A stretch of DNA of 64,000 nt from Tetrahymena elliotti 4EA. Its lineage: Eukaryota > Ciliophora > Oligohymenophorea > Hymenostomatida > Tetrahymenidae. The notes beneath the pieces were generated by a model that saw only the letters and a list, made by a program, of their open reading frames with translations, was not told the DNA's origin and did not search any database. The DNA lies in the NCBI GenBank assembly GCA_000231825.2, contig JH720333.1:442877-506876 (forward strand), read 5' to 3'. A program made the translations under genes and the position numbers. The first letter of the stretch is position 1. Every line of letters begins with the position of its first letter. This document shows positions 14,708 through 26,869 of the stretch, piece by piece.

Positions 14708-16089
14708 GCCTATTTATTTATTATTAATTTAAGTAAATAAATAAGTAATGTAGCTCTTCTTTAATGTTACCTAACAAACAAATAAATCAATAAATCAATT
14801 ATTATCATTAGCATTAGCACTGTAGAAATAGAATAAATTCCAAAAATGTAAAATAGATTTTAAATTCTGATGATAGGAATGATTGAAACAATGATTGGAC
14901 TTTTTGAATATTTTATAGAAAAAATATAAATATAATATAAACTTATAAAAAATTAATACTGTAAATAGAATTATTATATAAATTATTTATTTTAAAATTA
15001 TAAAAAAACTATTTTTCTTTCTTTATTAAATCTTAATGAAAATATTTTCAAATAATTTCAAAAAACTAAATAAATAAATAAATAAATGTTTTCAGAATAA
15101 ATACTTAAAATATAACAAACTATTTGACTCATTACAATTTAGATTTTTTAAAGTCAAATAAATGTTTAACTTAAAAATAATTTTAGAATTTTTTAAGTAA
15201 AATAATAAAAAATCAGATTTGATAGCTGTTGCCTTAAAATTACAAGAATAAGTAATTAAAATCTTCATTTTTTGTAAATATTTTCATGAAAAAATAAAAA
15301 AAATATCTATTTTTAGATTTTTAAAATAAATTTAAAATGTTTGTCTGATATTTTGAATACTTTTACTCATTTTCATTTGCGTTTTAAATTTTATCAATAA
15401 TTCAAATTAAATGAAATATATTCAAATATTTTATATTTATGTAATTTTTAATTGTTCATAAATAATATAATTATCTTTAAATAAATAACTACTATGTGCA
15501 TGAAATTCATAAAAAATATTTGGGACAAATTACTGGGACAGTAACCAATAAGAGCTGCTAGTAGAAAGAATAAAAAGGGTATCATTTTAAGAATAGAATA
15601 CTTTAAAGGTTATTTAATGAATATTTAAAATTTAAATAAAATTAGCAAAGAAAATAATAATTATTATTATTTTATTAATACCTACCACATATAGATGATA
15701 AAAAATGATTGTGCATATCTTTAATGGAAAGAATTACAAAATGAATGAATTTGACAAATAAGTAGATGTTAGTAAAGAAGAATGAATGAATGAATGTATA
15801 TGCATGTATTTAGAAAGGCATAATATTTAAGCGAATGGAAGGTAGTGTAAATAAATGAAGGAGAGCGAGTGAGAAGTATGTTGGTTGCTGCAGTAAATAT
15901 GAGAAAGAAAGGGAGAAAATAATCTAATTAACATGAGAGAGCAAAAATATAGAGCAAAAAAAGAATTGTATTAAATATCAAAATTAAAGAAAGCAATTTT
16001 GAAAGAGGAACTAAAATAAAATAAAAGAATACAAAAACAAAGAAACAAAATTAATTCAATAAAAAGAAGAAAAAACAATAAAGATAAAA
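14708..16089. other. Intergenic; promoter region of the uS8 gene
   Basis: This is a 1.4-kb A+T-rich spacer. A GAATGAATGAATGAATG run lies near 15780-15797. The last 200 bases before the uS8 start are unusually purine-rich (AGAAAGGGAGAAAA and AAAGAAACAAAA type tracts), which fits a strong ribosomal-protein promoter and 5' leader, although no defined element can be named. No coding frame was recognised. Confidence 0.55.
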
Positions 16090-16482
16090 ATGGTCAAGGT
16101 TAACATTTTGGCTGAATGCCTTAAGGATTTAGTTAATGCCGAAAAGATGGGTAAGAAGCAAGTTCTCTTAAGACCCGTTTCCAAGGTCGTCCTCAAGTTC
16201 TTAAGAATTATGTAAAAGAACGGTTACATTGGTGAATTCGAAGTTATCGATGACCACAGATCCAAGAAGGTCGTTGTTGAACTTATTGGCAGAATTAACA
16301 AATGCGGTGTTATTTCTCCCAGATATGACGTCCCTCTCGCTGACTTCGAAAAGTGGACTAACAATATCCTTCCCTCCAGACAATTCGGTAATGTTGTTCT
16401 CACCACCACTTACGGTATTCTTACTCACGAAGAATGCAGAAAGAGACACACTGGTGGCAAGATCCTCGGTTTCTTCTATTGA
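16090..16482 (+). CDS. RPS15A: 40S ribosomal protein uS8 (S15A)
   Basis: This is an intact, intronless 130-residue protein, exactly the family's usual size. It begins [19 protein letters not shown] and ends [11 protein letters not shown] before TGA 16480-16482. Conserved blocks seen: [48 protein letters not shown]. uS8 binds helix 21 region rRNA in the central domain of the small subunit and is needed for its assembly. One glutamine is TAA (after Met40), where the animal protein has another residue. Base and codon use is far more G+C rich than in neighbouring genes (many C- and G-ending codons such as AAG, GTC, TTC), the pattern of a highly expressed gene. Confidence 0.97.
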
Positions 16483-18032
16483 ATAATCTATCTATGTAAA
16501 TTATTAGGGGAAAAGAATTGAATGAGGCTGATTGGTTTTCCTTTTAATGAAATAAAAATAAATATAGTAAATTTAAAGCAAGTAGTGTTTAAAATCGATC
16601 TTAAAACAATTAGAGCTAAGTATATAAAATTATTTCTTACTGTTTGATGTTTTATATATTGTTTTATTTAAATCATAGAGATTACTTTAAAATATTACTT
16701 TGGCAACATCTTATTAAACTACTAATTGAGCGATTCATTTATTTTATTGGCAAATATCGTAGCATGCGAATTCTTCTTATCACTGCTAATCACTGCTGCC
16801 TCAATAAATTTTACTTTTGCAGCAAATTTTATGTATTTTGCATTCAAATCTTGTTTGTATTCAATATCCATCGCTTGATTGCGAAAATACTTATATCTCC
16901 TAAAAACTTATAAAAAGCCAAGTAACTAACTAACTAACAAACTATATATCTATCTATTAAAACTAAAGAGCTTTCACTAAGCATCAAACAAACCATAGCA
17001 TATAACAACCTGCTAAATTTTTAAAAAGTTTTTCAAACTAAGCTGGAAAAAAAAGTAAAATGCTAAAATTTTTGAATTCATTCAGTGAATTTAATTTGGT
17101 TTAAAAATCTCCAAAATATATTTTATTTTTCATTTAAATATCTAAAGAGTATTTTAATTGTTATTTTATTAGATATTCAAAAGATTTTGATCAATATCAA
17201 ATTAATCAAATCCAAACCAAATCAAAAAACTTGACGATACTTTAAATAACTTAAAAATTTTTATCATCCATCATCAATCACACAAAGAAAATTAATCATA
17301 CATAGAAAAATTATACACTACATACAATATTTTACTTAATTTTCGGGCAATTAATTTTTTTCACAAATTTTTGGAAATTTTAAAAAATCTAATCAAATTT
17401 GCTTTCTCAAAATTATTTAACTTCTACTAAACTAGAATTTTTAAATTTACAATAATTAATAACTTTAAACTAATATAGATTAAACTCTTATTTATTTTTA
17501 ATCAACTAAAATCCTTGAAAGTATTTAAATGACAATATATTATTTAAAATCATTTAAAAAAATATTGAATTCTATTAAAAAATTTACATTCTTGACCTTA
17601 CAAACAATTTTGAATAAAGAGAGATATCAAATTCAATAATAATTTTTAGGAGTTAATCTTTTTAAATTGCTTGAAAATAGGATATTAAATAGATGCATAA
17701 TAAGATTTTTCAGATATTCATTGTTACTTCAAGTTTAAATGTTTTTTTAGTGAATAAATTTATTTTAATTTAAAAATCGAATTTTTGAAGACTTTTAAAA
17801 GGAATTGAAAATAACTTTTTTGATAGAGTGGTCGGTCTAGTTAATTTATTTTTTTATTTGTATTTAATGTATGATAATAAATATATCTTTCAACAGAAAT
17901 ATCAAATAATTTTTGAATTTAATTAAGAAGTAAATAACATTTAAAATATCAAATTGAAAGAGCAAAAATTAAGAGTGGTCAAAACTTCTTCTCAAATAAT
18001 ATATTCAATCGTGATTTTTATCATATTTTAAT
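16483..18032. other. Intergenic with a G+C-richer island at 16700-16900
   Basis: This 1.55-kb spacer lies between uS8 and the myosin gene. It is mostly A+T-rich and featureless. The exception is about 16700-16900, which is clearly less A+T rich and whose - strand reads as a protein-like frame without TGA from ATG 16871 leftward (MDIEYKQDLNAKYIKFAAKV and so on). No stop in that frame was found before it runs antisense into uS8, so I do not call a gene. A CTAA tetranucleotide run is at 16921-16938. Confidence 0.5.
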
Positions 18033-21000
18033 ATGAGTTAAAATAATATTCCTTAAAAGAAAGCTGCATTACCACCTACTTTATGGATAAGACCTGGTAA
18101 ATAAATATACTTAATTAATGTCAAATTTATATTTCTCTAGAATAATTAAATTTTATATGGGATGATTGCTTATTTAATGTTAAAATGAATAAAATATTTT
18201 TATATCTGCTTTCATATTTTTATTGTTTTTTAAATATTTTTGTAGGATAAGTTTGCTGGATAGGCAATTATGATATCTAAAAGAAAGAAGTTAGTAATTA
18301 TTTTGCTGCTTTCATATAGACTTCAAACCACTCTTTATAAAATGCTAGAGTAAAATATTTAGATAATATTGATGCTCCAACAGAAGTAGCAATGAAATTT
18401 ATACTAATGAGAAGTGATGACAATAAAATAAATTTTCATGCGATGGATAATTTGATTAATTTACCTATTTTGAATGAAGCTGAGCTAGTCTAATGCATTA
18501 AAATTAGATTTTAAAGCAATTAAATATTTTCTTATGTTGGATAAACACTCATTATAGTCAACCCTTTTAAAGAAATATATGATTTATAAAGTTCAGAAGT
18601 TATTGAGCATTTTAAAAATTGTGCCACAAAAAGAGGATTTATACTTAAGCAAGAATAGCCTCATATATTTGCAGTAGCTGCCCTTTCATATAACTAATTA
18701 TTTGAATACTATAAGTCTTAGTCTATTGTTATCAGTGGAGAAAGTGGTACAGGTAAAACTGTAAACACCAAGTTATGTATGAGGCTAATTGTTTAGATGA
18801 GTTCTTAAAAATCAAATGTAAATAAGTAGGGTCATCAACTTGAATAGTAGGTTCAATATTTATTTAATGCTTTATATTTTTACCTTTAAACATCTATTTA
18901 TTTAATAACAGATTATCAATTGTAATCCCATTCTTGAAGCCTTTGGTAATGCTAAAACAATTAAAAATGATAATAGTAGCAGATTTGGTAAATTTGTAAC
19001 TATATTTATAGATATGTAGGATAAAAAGATTATAGGAGCTAAAACTTAAAGTTATCTTTTAGAAAAATCCAGAGTTATTTCTCAATCAAAAGAAGAAAGG
19101 AATTATCATATCTTTTATAGTTTAATGTATTCTAATGATTCAGAACTTTTGATATCACTTGGTTTGAAAGAAAAAAACTAAAAAGTTAATTTATCGAAGT
19201 TTAACTATTTGAATAAATCAGACTGCTATTCAGTTAGCACCATTAACGATGAAACATCATTTATTGATGTTTGCTAAGCCTTTAGTACTCTAGGTAATTC
19301 AAACATATTTTTAGGCTTTATTTGAAGAATAATTTTTACATTTGAAAAATAATTAATAGAAATTGACACTATTGATCCTAAATACATATGGTAAATTTTG
19401 GCTGCTATTTTGCATTTAGGTAACTTAGAATTCGATGACAGATATGCAGATAGTAACTCTGATTAACCTTGCCAAATTATTCAATCTGGTTTCTCAACAT
19501 GTGAGAATATAGCTAGTTTTCTAGGAGTTCCAGTTGAGAAATTGAAGGAGGCATTACTCAAGAAGATCATTAGAGTATTTTTGATATGATTTGAATTAAG
19601 ATTTAAAATATAAAAAAATAATATTTAGGTTGGCAATAAAGATCCCACCACATCTTCTAAGTAAAAAATAGATGTTATTTCACACTTACATTCACTATCA
19701 AAGGATTTGTATGACAAATTGTTTTTTTGGCTCATTAAAAGAATGAATGATTAGTTGATGCATCTCTCTGAAAAGGAAATACAATAAAGAACACTTTAAA
19801 ATGAAATAAAACAAATTGGGTTGCTAGATATTTTTGGTTTTGAAGTATTACAAAATAATTCATTTGAATAACTCTGCATTAACTATGCAAATGAGGTACT
19901 TTAATAGCTTTATATAGAATATACTTTCAAAGCCGAACAAACTGAATTTGAAGAAGAGGGTCTTTAAGAAGAATTAAGCCAAATTCCTTTTTCTGATAAT
20001 AATGATGTTATAAATTTACTTGATAAGCCACCTTTTGGTCTCTTCCATCAAATTGATGAAAACTGTTCTCTTGCTACTGCTTTAGATGACGGCCTTTATA
20101 ATAAAATAAAAGATCAACACAAAGCAAATCCACTCATTATTGTCCCAACTATAAAAAGTGATAAATTTACCATATAACACACACCAAGATAGGTTTAATA
20201 TTCAATTTTAGGATTTAGAGCTAAAAATAAAGATGAAATGAGTCTTTAATTTATATAATTGCTTTCAGAATCTTAAAATCCTATTGTAAATGATATTTAT
20301 TATGCTGAATTATAGTAACTTGCTTAAATGCAAGTAAATCAGAAAACAGCCCAAGCCAAAGATAAATTTATTGGCACTAAATTTAGAAGACAAATTAACT
20401 AACTAATGGGTGAGCTTAGACAAAGTGATGTACATTTTATCAGATGTGTTAAGCCTAATGAAAGCAAACAACCCAACCTATTCAATGATGATATTATATT
20501 AAATTAATTGAGATATTTGGGAGTTTTAGATACTATTAAAATAAGAAAAGAAGGATTTCCTGTCAGAAAAGATTACAAATACTACTGCAGAAAATTTGGT
20601 GAAATTATGGATTTAAATTTATCTTTCACCTAGCTTGAAAAACAAAAAGCAGATTTCAGAAAATATGTAGTTAATGCAGATTTATGGAAAAATAGTTTTC
20701 AACCAAAAGGTAACAAATCAAAAATGTGTTTTCAAAATCAAATATTTTTGGTCATTTTTTGTGAAATGATAAAATAACTTTTCTCATATCATTGATTGTT
20801 TTAATTTGGCTTAAATTGATTAATAAACACTCAAATTTATGAAAATTAATTGTGAATTTCATTTAGAGTTATTGAAAATATTTTAAAATTTCATTATTTT
20901 TAATAGATAATAAAAAGCAAGTTGTATTTGGAAAAACTAAAATATGCTTTAGGAGTGAAGCTTATGATTAGTTGGAATTAATTTACTAAGAAAAAATGAA

Positions 21001-24000
21001 GAAAAAAACAGAAGCATCAATAAAAATTCAAAGAGTAATGAGAGGATACTTAGCAAGGAAAAAAACAAAGTAGATGAGAGAAAAATTGCTCCTTTTAAAT
21101 AGATGGCTTAATACATGTTACATTAGAATTAAGTTTTTATAAAAGAAAAAAGCAGTTGAAAGAATAAAAAAATTTTATAAGCAAGTAATATTTAAAAGAA
21201 TAAGAAGGATGGCTATGATAATCTAACTCTATATAAAACGATAAATTCAACTTAGAACATATCATGAAAGTATTAAATAAATCATTATCACATAAAGATA
21301 CATCAAGAAATAAGTTTAAGTGTGGAAATAAAAGAGATATTTAAACTTCAAAAGAACTGTTGTTGTAATATTTATTTTTTATTTTACCTCTTTCATTTTA
21401 ACCAATTAAATATTTATTAAGCTAAACTCTCTAAGTTTGGCATGGAGTAAGATAGTTAATAGAAGTGCTAATGTAATTAGGAAATTTGTTAAAGGTTACT
21501 TAGTAAGGAATGTATATCATGTAGATAAAGTTAAACATATAAAGATATATATGGTTAGATGGCATTAGAACAAAGCTACCATCCAAATATAAAAAATGAT
21601 TAGAGGATATCTAGGCAGAAAATATGTTAAGCATAAAATAGAATCTATTAAAAAGATTTAAAGATTTTTAAGAAAAAGATGGCTTAGAATTTTCAAAGAA
21701 AAGCTCGAGAAAGCTGCAATCAATCTATAAGTAATTCATTTATTCATTACATATTATTATTAAACAAATTTCTTTCTTGCATTTAAATAAATCGCTATTT
21801 GCTTGATAAATTAGTATATATATGAATTAACTTTCACAAAAAAAAAATCTTCCATCTTTTTTAAGTTGTGTTAAGATATTACTTTCATTAAAACATAAAG
21901 AAAATAATTAAATTAAAATAACTAACTCAGACTATTTGTTGAGGCTTTCGTTTTAATTTAATAGTTCTGTCTTTTATTTTAAACATATTTATTTAATTTA
22001 ATAGCTTACTTTTTTTTAAAAAAAAAAAATTAAATAGAAAATTTTTAGGAAGAAATCTGAGAGCTCAAAGAGTTAAAGAAGTTACTTTTAAAATGAAGAG
22101 TTAGCTTTATAAAATATTTAAATATCAGAGCAGTCTGCTCTCATTACTTCTAAGATGTAATTAGTAGATTAGTCTAGAAGCAACCATTCTATTATTTAGA
22201 ATTTAGACTCAAAAGAAGCACGTATTAATAGAGATCATTTGACTCCTGCAGATAAAAAGATTTCATTTTTCTTATTTTTATTGGATTATGAGATTCTTAC
22301 AGACACAAGTGAAATATATGATCCTTTGTGGAATAAGCAGTTTTCTAATTTATAAAAAGAAATGCTTGCAACAAATCACGATATAACTCACATTTAAGTA
22401 GGTAAGATACTCGTATATTTTTTGTTAATTTCATGTTTATTAATAATAATTTTACTTTATTGAATAAGGTGATACACATAGTATTGCTAGTTCAACAAAT
22501 GGTAAAGTTTATGGATGGGGATGGAATGATTATGGTTAGCTTGGTATTGATGCTAATGAAAATAATTTTTGCACTAGAAAACCCGTTGCAATCCCATGGA
22601 TCGAAGAAATAACAAGACCAAAAATATTTAGTGTTGGAAGCAATCACACTTTTATCTTAGATGTTGATAATAACTTATATGTTTAAGGAAAAAATAACAA
22701 AGGTAAAAAAACTTAAAAATTTTACAAAATCAATGTTTTTTAATAAAAATTAGGTTAATTAGGATTAGGTCATAATGAATTAGTTCTAGACCCTGAAAGA
22801 CTTGATTTAAATATAAAAGCAGAAGATAGAATCAAAATAGTTAAATCAAAGTATGATTAATCTGTAGTAGTTACAGAAAAAGGTGCCGTTTTTGTTTGGC
22901 CATTTTAACTTTAAAATAGTAGCTGGATAAATGAACCATTTGAACTGGCCTTCCCTTCTTCTAAAGTTTTAATATCTTAAGTAGCTTGTGGCTTGAAATT
23001 TTAAATGTTTTTATCAAATAATGGTGTCCTCTATTCTATGGTAAAAAATAATAAATAATCCTTTATGCATTTTAAATGTTCTTTATCAATAGGGATCAAA
23101 TGAGTAAGGAGAGCTAGGCTTAGGAGATTGTAATGATAGGAATATTCCTTGCTTGATCGAAAGCCTTAAAAATTCAGCAGAAAAAATCTAGCAGTAATAA
23201 TTCTCATCTTATTTTAAAAGAACAAAAAACAAAAAATGATTTAAATTTTCTTGAAAATTTCTTTAAATAAAATTAGATTAAACATTTTTTTTAATTAAGT
23301 TTATTTTATTAATTAAAAGAGTAGAATGTGGCTAAAAACATACCATTTGTAAATCTGGATTGAATAAGATATATACTTGGGGTTTTGGAGCTAAAGGATA
23401 ACTAGGACATGAATCTAAGTAAAATGAATACTATCCAAGATAAGTAAATTTGCATGCTAATTACAGCAAGTAGAAAATAATGCAAGTATAAGCAGGCCAA
23501 AAGAGTTGTTTAGTTTTATTTGAAAATAAAAAAATATTGTGGTGGGGGACCAATAACCATTTGAGATATCAAAGCTATCCAACTGAAATTGATATATCAG
23601 CTATTCATAAGACTATGAATAACTAGGATTTCTATCCTGTAAAAATAGAAACAACATGGAGTAAATCTGTTTCAGTTACTTATTTGAGAATGGCTGATAC
23701 ACGTACATTTGATTAGGGAATACAGTTCAAACAAAAGCTAATAAACACACTAATTTAAAAATGGCAAGAATCTTTTCTAAATACAAGTAAAAAACAATTA
23801 AACAAGAATAAATAAAAATAAGTTTATTATATTTTTTTAATTTTAGTGGATGTTCCTTTCTTTGAAACTATTTCTAAAAATATTTCAAATCGTCATGTAC
23901 TCAAACACTTTTCAGCTTATAAAGTAAATTTTTATCCCACAATATATGATTCATCATTTACCATTTTATTTTTAGAGAGTAGGCCCTAAATACCCAAAAT

Positions 24001-25242
24001 AAAAATCTGAAAGATACTATCTTGTGCAAAACTCAAGTCCTAGCAAAAGATAGGATGACTTTTTTGAAGAGAGTATCCAAGAGAGAATTTAGAATACTTC
24101 AGTAATGACATCTTTTTCTCCAAGCAGATCTAAAAAAGATATCTTTTAGAATTTTATAGAAAACTCTACAAAAAACGTTAATAAATTTTTAAAAAGTTAG
24201 ACTTTGTTAGAAGGGGGGTAAGAAGAAGTAAATATTTTATTTTTATTAAAAATGATTGATAAATTTTTTTACTTTTTTATATATAGTTTGTCTCTCCTTT
24301 ATCAAAATTACATGCAAGGGAAGAAGAGAATTTGCTGGATACTATAAAAGTATCTCCAAATACACTCTTTGAGAAATATAAAAATGAAAATAAAAACTAA
24401 TAAAAAATCTCTCAGTTTGAAATAAATGTTCATAAAGTACCTTCAATAGGTCCTAGTGTTAATGTACTCCAAAAAATGAAAACTTTACAACCTTAGAAAC
24501 TTTAACCTCCTTAATTTGGAATAGTAAAATAGGTAAGTAGTAATGTCCCTACAAATAGAGGATCAATAGATTCAGAATCTTCTCAAATAACATCTTCTAA
24601 GTCTAAATCAAAAGAAAAAGTTAAATAAAATGTCAAATTCAGTGATAATTAATTTTAAAAAAGTTCCTTTTCTTCAAGTTACAGAGAAGGAACAGGAGTA
24701 GGAATAGATTAGAATGATTAAAAATTAATAGCTACAAACTATAATTAGCCTATGAATGTACAATAATAATCAATGCTTTAATCAATAAGCCATTAAAACT
24801 AAAACTAAAACCTATATTAAAATAACCAAGAAACATAAGTCATCCCATAAAGAGATTCTTCATTAAATCAAAATTCTAGATAAGAAAATAGAGTGTTGTA
24901 GAAGAACTATTCAAAATAAAATATGTAGGTGATAAAAGAATTAAAGTTCAACAATATAACTAAAGATTAAGTTAAATATCCTTTTATAAATGAAGAAAAG
25001 TAAGATAACAACAAGCCATCTGAAAATGACGAGTTTATCAACTCACTGTAATTCATTTATTTATTTTTCCTTAAATTAAATTAAATTTTTTTATCAAAAG
25101 ACACCAAAAGTTAGCAGGTATTAAATCCAGAATGTAAACTCTAGCTAGAATCCCAAAAGAGGAATGGACTTTAGATGATCACTAATTTATGAGTGAAGTT
25201 TCTAACTCTAAAATGATAGAATTCTTCAGAAGTATTAGTTGA
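18033..25242 (+). CDS. Unconventional myosin heavy chain with IQ motifs and C-terminal RCC1 repeats
   Basis: This is an actin-based motor fused to a beta-propeller. The start ATG 18033 gives [20 protein letters not shown]; intron 1 is 18097-18245. The motor domain shows the P-loop GESGTGKT (about residue 185), switch [11 protein letters not shown], switch II DIFGFE, a helix [20 protein letters not shown], the actin-site region [10 protein letters not shown] and the converter-side [20 protein letters not shown]. The neck (about 21.0-21.7 kb) has several IQ motifs, for example [45 protein letters not shown]. Then come RCC1-type repeats (about 22.47-23.57 kb): [57 protein letters not shown] low-complexity Ser/Gln/Asn-rich tail ends [18 protein letters not shown] and TGA 25240-25242. 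All motor signature residues seen are intact, so it should be an active ATPase. The cargo or partner of the RCC1 part is unknown. Confidence 0.88.
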
Positions 25243-26869
25243 TTGACATAAATAAATTAATACAAAATAATTAAAATAAATTATCTTTTCATTAAATAAT
25301 TTTGATATAAAATATAAAATTAATTAACTCTAATCAATTAAATCCTAATTCGTTAAATTTATATGTATATATTCTTTAATTGTATCAAATATTTTTAGTT
25401 ATTTTACCAATTATCTTTTAAATTTTTACTCATAAAATATTTTATTTTAATAATAACAACCAACATCTATGATTAACAAAACTTTTTTATTTTATAAACT
25501 GTACCAAATGTTGTTAAATGCTTAGAATAAAAAATATTTGTTTAAATTTGGAATAAAGAATAACTAAAGAGTTAATTAATTAAAAAAATTAATTGATCAA
25601 TATTTTTAATAATTATAATTCCAAATTCATTCAAAAAAGTAAGTTTCAAAAATTATTATGAGTAATATCAATTAAATTTATTTGTTNNNNNNNNNNNNNN
25701 NNNNNNNNNNNNNNNNNNNNNNNNNNNNNNNNNNNNNNNNNNNNNNNNNNNNNNNNNNNNNNNNNNNNNNNNNNNNNNNNNNNNNNTAAAAAACTCAATT
25801 AAAATAAATAAAATCACACTTTTTATGAAATAATTCAATGATAAAATGATTTTATACTTTGGTGACAGAAACAATTGATAAAGTAATTTTACTTTAGTTT
25901 ATAATATTGAAATTAAATTGTTAGTTTCCCTCAGCAGAGGTAGAGTTAAAAAAAATTCAGAATTAAATTCATATTTTTCTTAAATTTGAATGCATTTATT
26001 TGGTAAATTAAAAATTAAAATCCTTCTTTTTAGTAAATAAAGTTTTTCTATCTAAAATATTTTTATTTTATGTGACCTTAAGATAGTTTTGTGAATAATA
26101 TTATATTAATTTAATATTGGTCTTGATAAAATGTTATTTTATTCTTTGTTTTTATTTTTTTATTGTTTTATTCTTTTTAATTTCTTAAAATGTTTTTTAA
26201 TATTATAGTAATTTCTTCCACTTTCATTCATTCATTCAACTTTTTCTACCACTTTAACCAACTTATGTCAATAAGTTTCTCAAACTTTTAGCTTTCTTTT
26301 TTACTGCAAAAGAGCTTGAAATAGTTTTATAAATGAATTTTATTTCAAAAAGAATTAATAATAACTTTGAGAAAAATTTATTCAATCTATTGTTTAGGTG
26401 ATTTTCAGATTTATCTTTAATTAAAGAGAGAATTCTGACAAAAGCATTAAAAAATAATTAGCAAACTATATATTGTTATCTTATTTCAAAATATAAAATA
26501 ATAAACCTAAACAATTTTTGTTGATAATTTTTAAGTTAAATAAACTTCAGAAATTTGTCTCTAAATATAATAATTTTACTGAATATTTAACTTTTAATGT
26601 AAAATATTTTACATTTAATGTCTATCTTCATGAAAATCTTACCTTTGATGGATTTCTTATCTATAAATAGCTTGAGATATTTTTAAAGAGTTGTTTTTAC
26701 TAAAAATAGAGGGGGATAATCTAAAATTTATATATAATTTTAAGTATTTTACTCACTCTATATATATTCAAGTAAACCACTAAAACATATTCTTTAAAGG
26801 CATAAAATTTTCAGATATTTTTGTAATTATTTATTTCTAAAAAATTTTCTAATTAAAAAAAAAATCATC
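25243..26869. other. Intergenic, contains the assembly gap
   Basis: This is A+T-rich spacer between the myosin and CCCH genes, interrupted by the N run. A TTCA tetranucleotide run is near 26222-26238. I found no convincing coding frame on either side of the gap, but an exon hidden in the gap cannot be excluded. Confidence 0.5.
25687..25786. other. Assembly gap (100 N)
   Basis: There are exactly 100 N, the conventional placeholder for a gap of unknown size between contigs. The true distance, and even adjacency, of the flanking sequence is therefore not shown by the sequence. Confidence 0.99.

Noticed and set aside
16201..16486. Three overlapping ORFs of 61-85 codons on both strands inside the uS8 gene
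   Set aside because: They are shadows of the uS8 reading frame, whose protein is complete and highly conserved.
16644..16913. An 89-codon + strand ORF downstream of uS8
   Set aside because: Its peptide is a hydrophobic Leu/Ile/Phe/Cys mix typical of the complement of a coding or G+C-richer stretch, and it matches nothing known; the opposite strand reads better.
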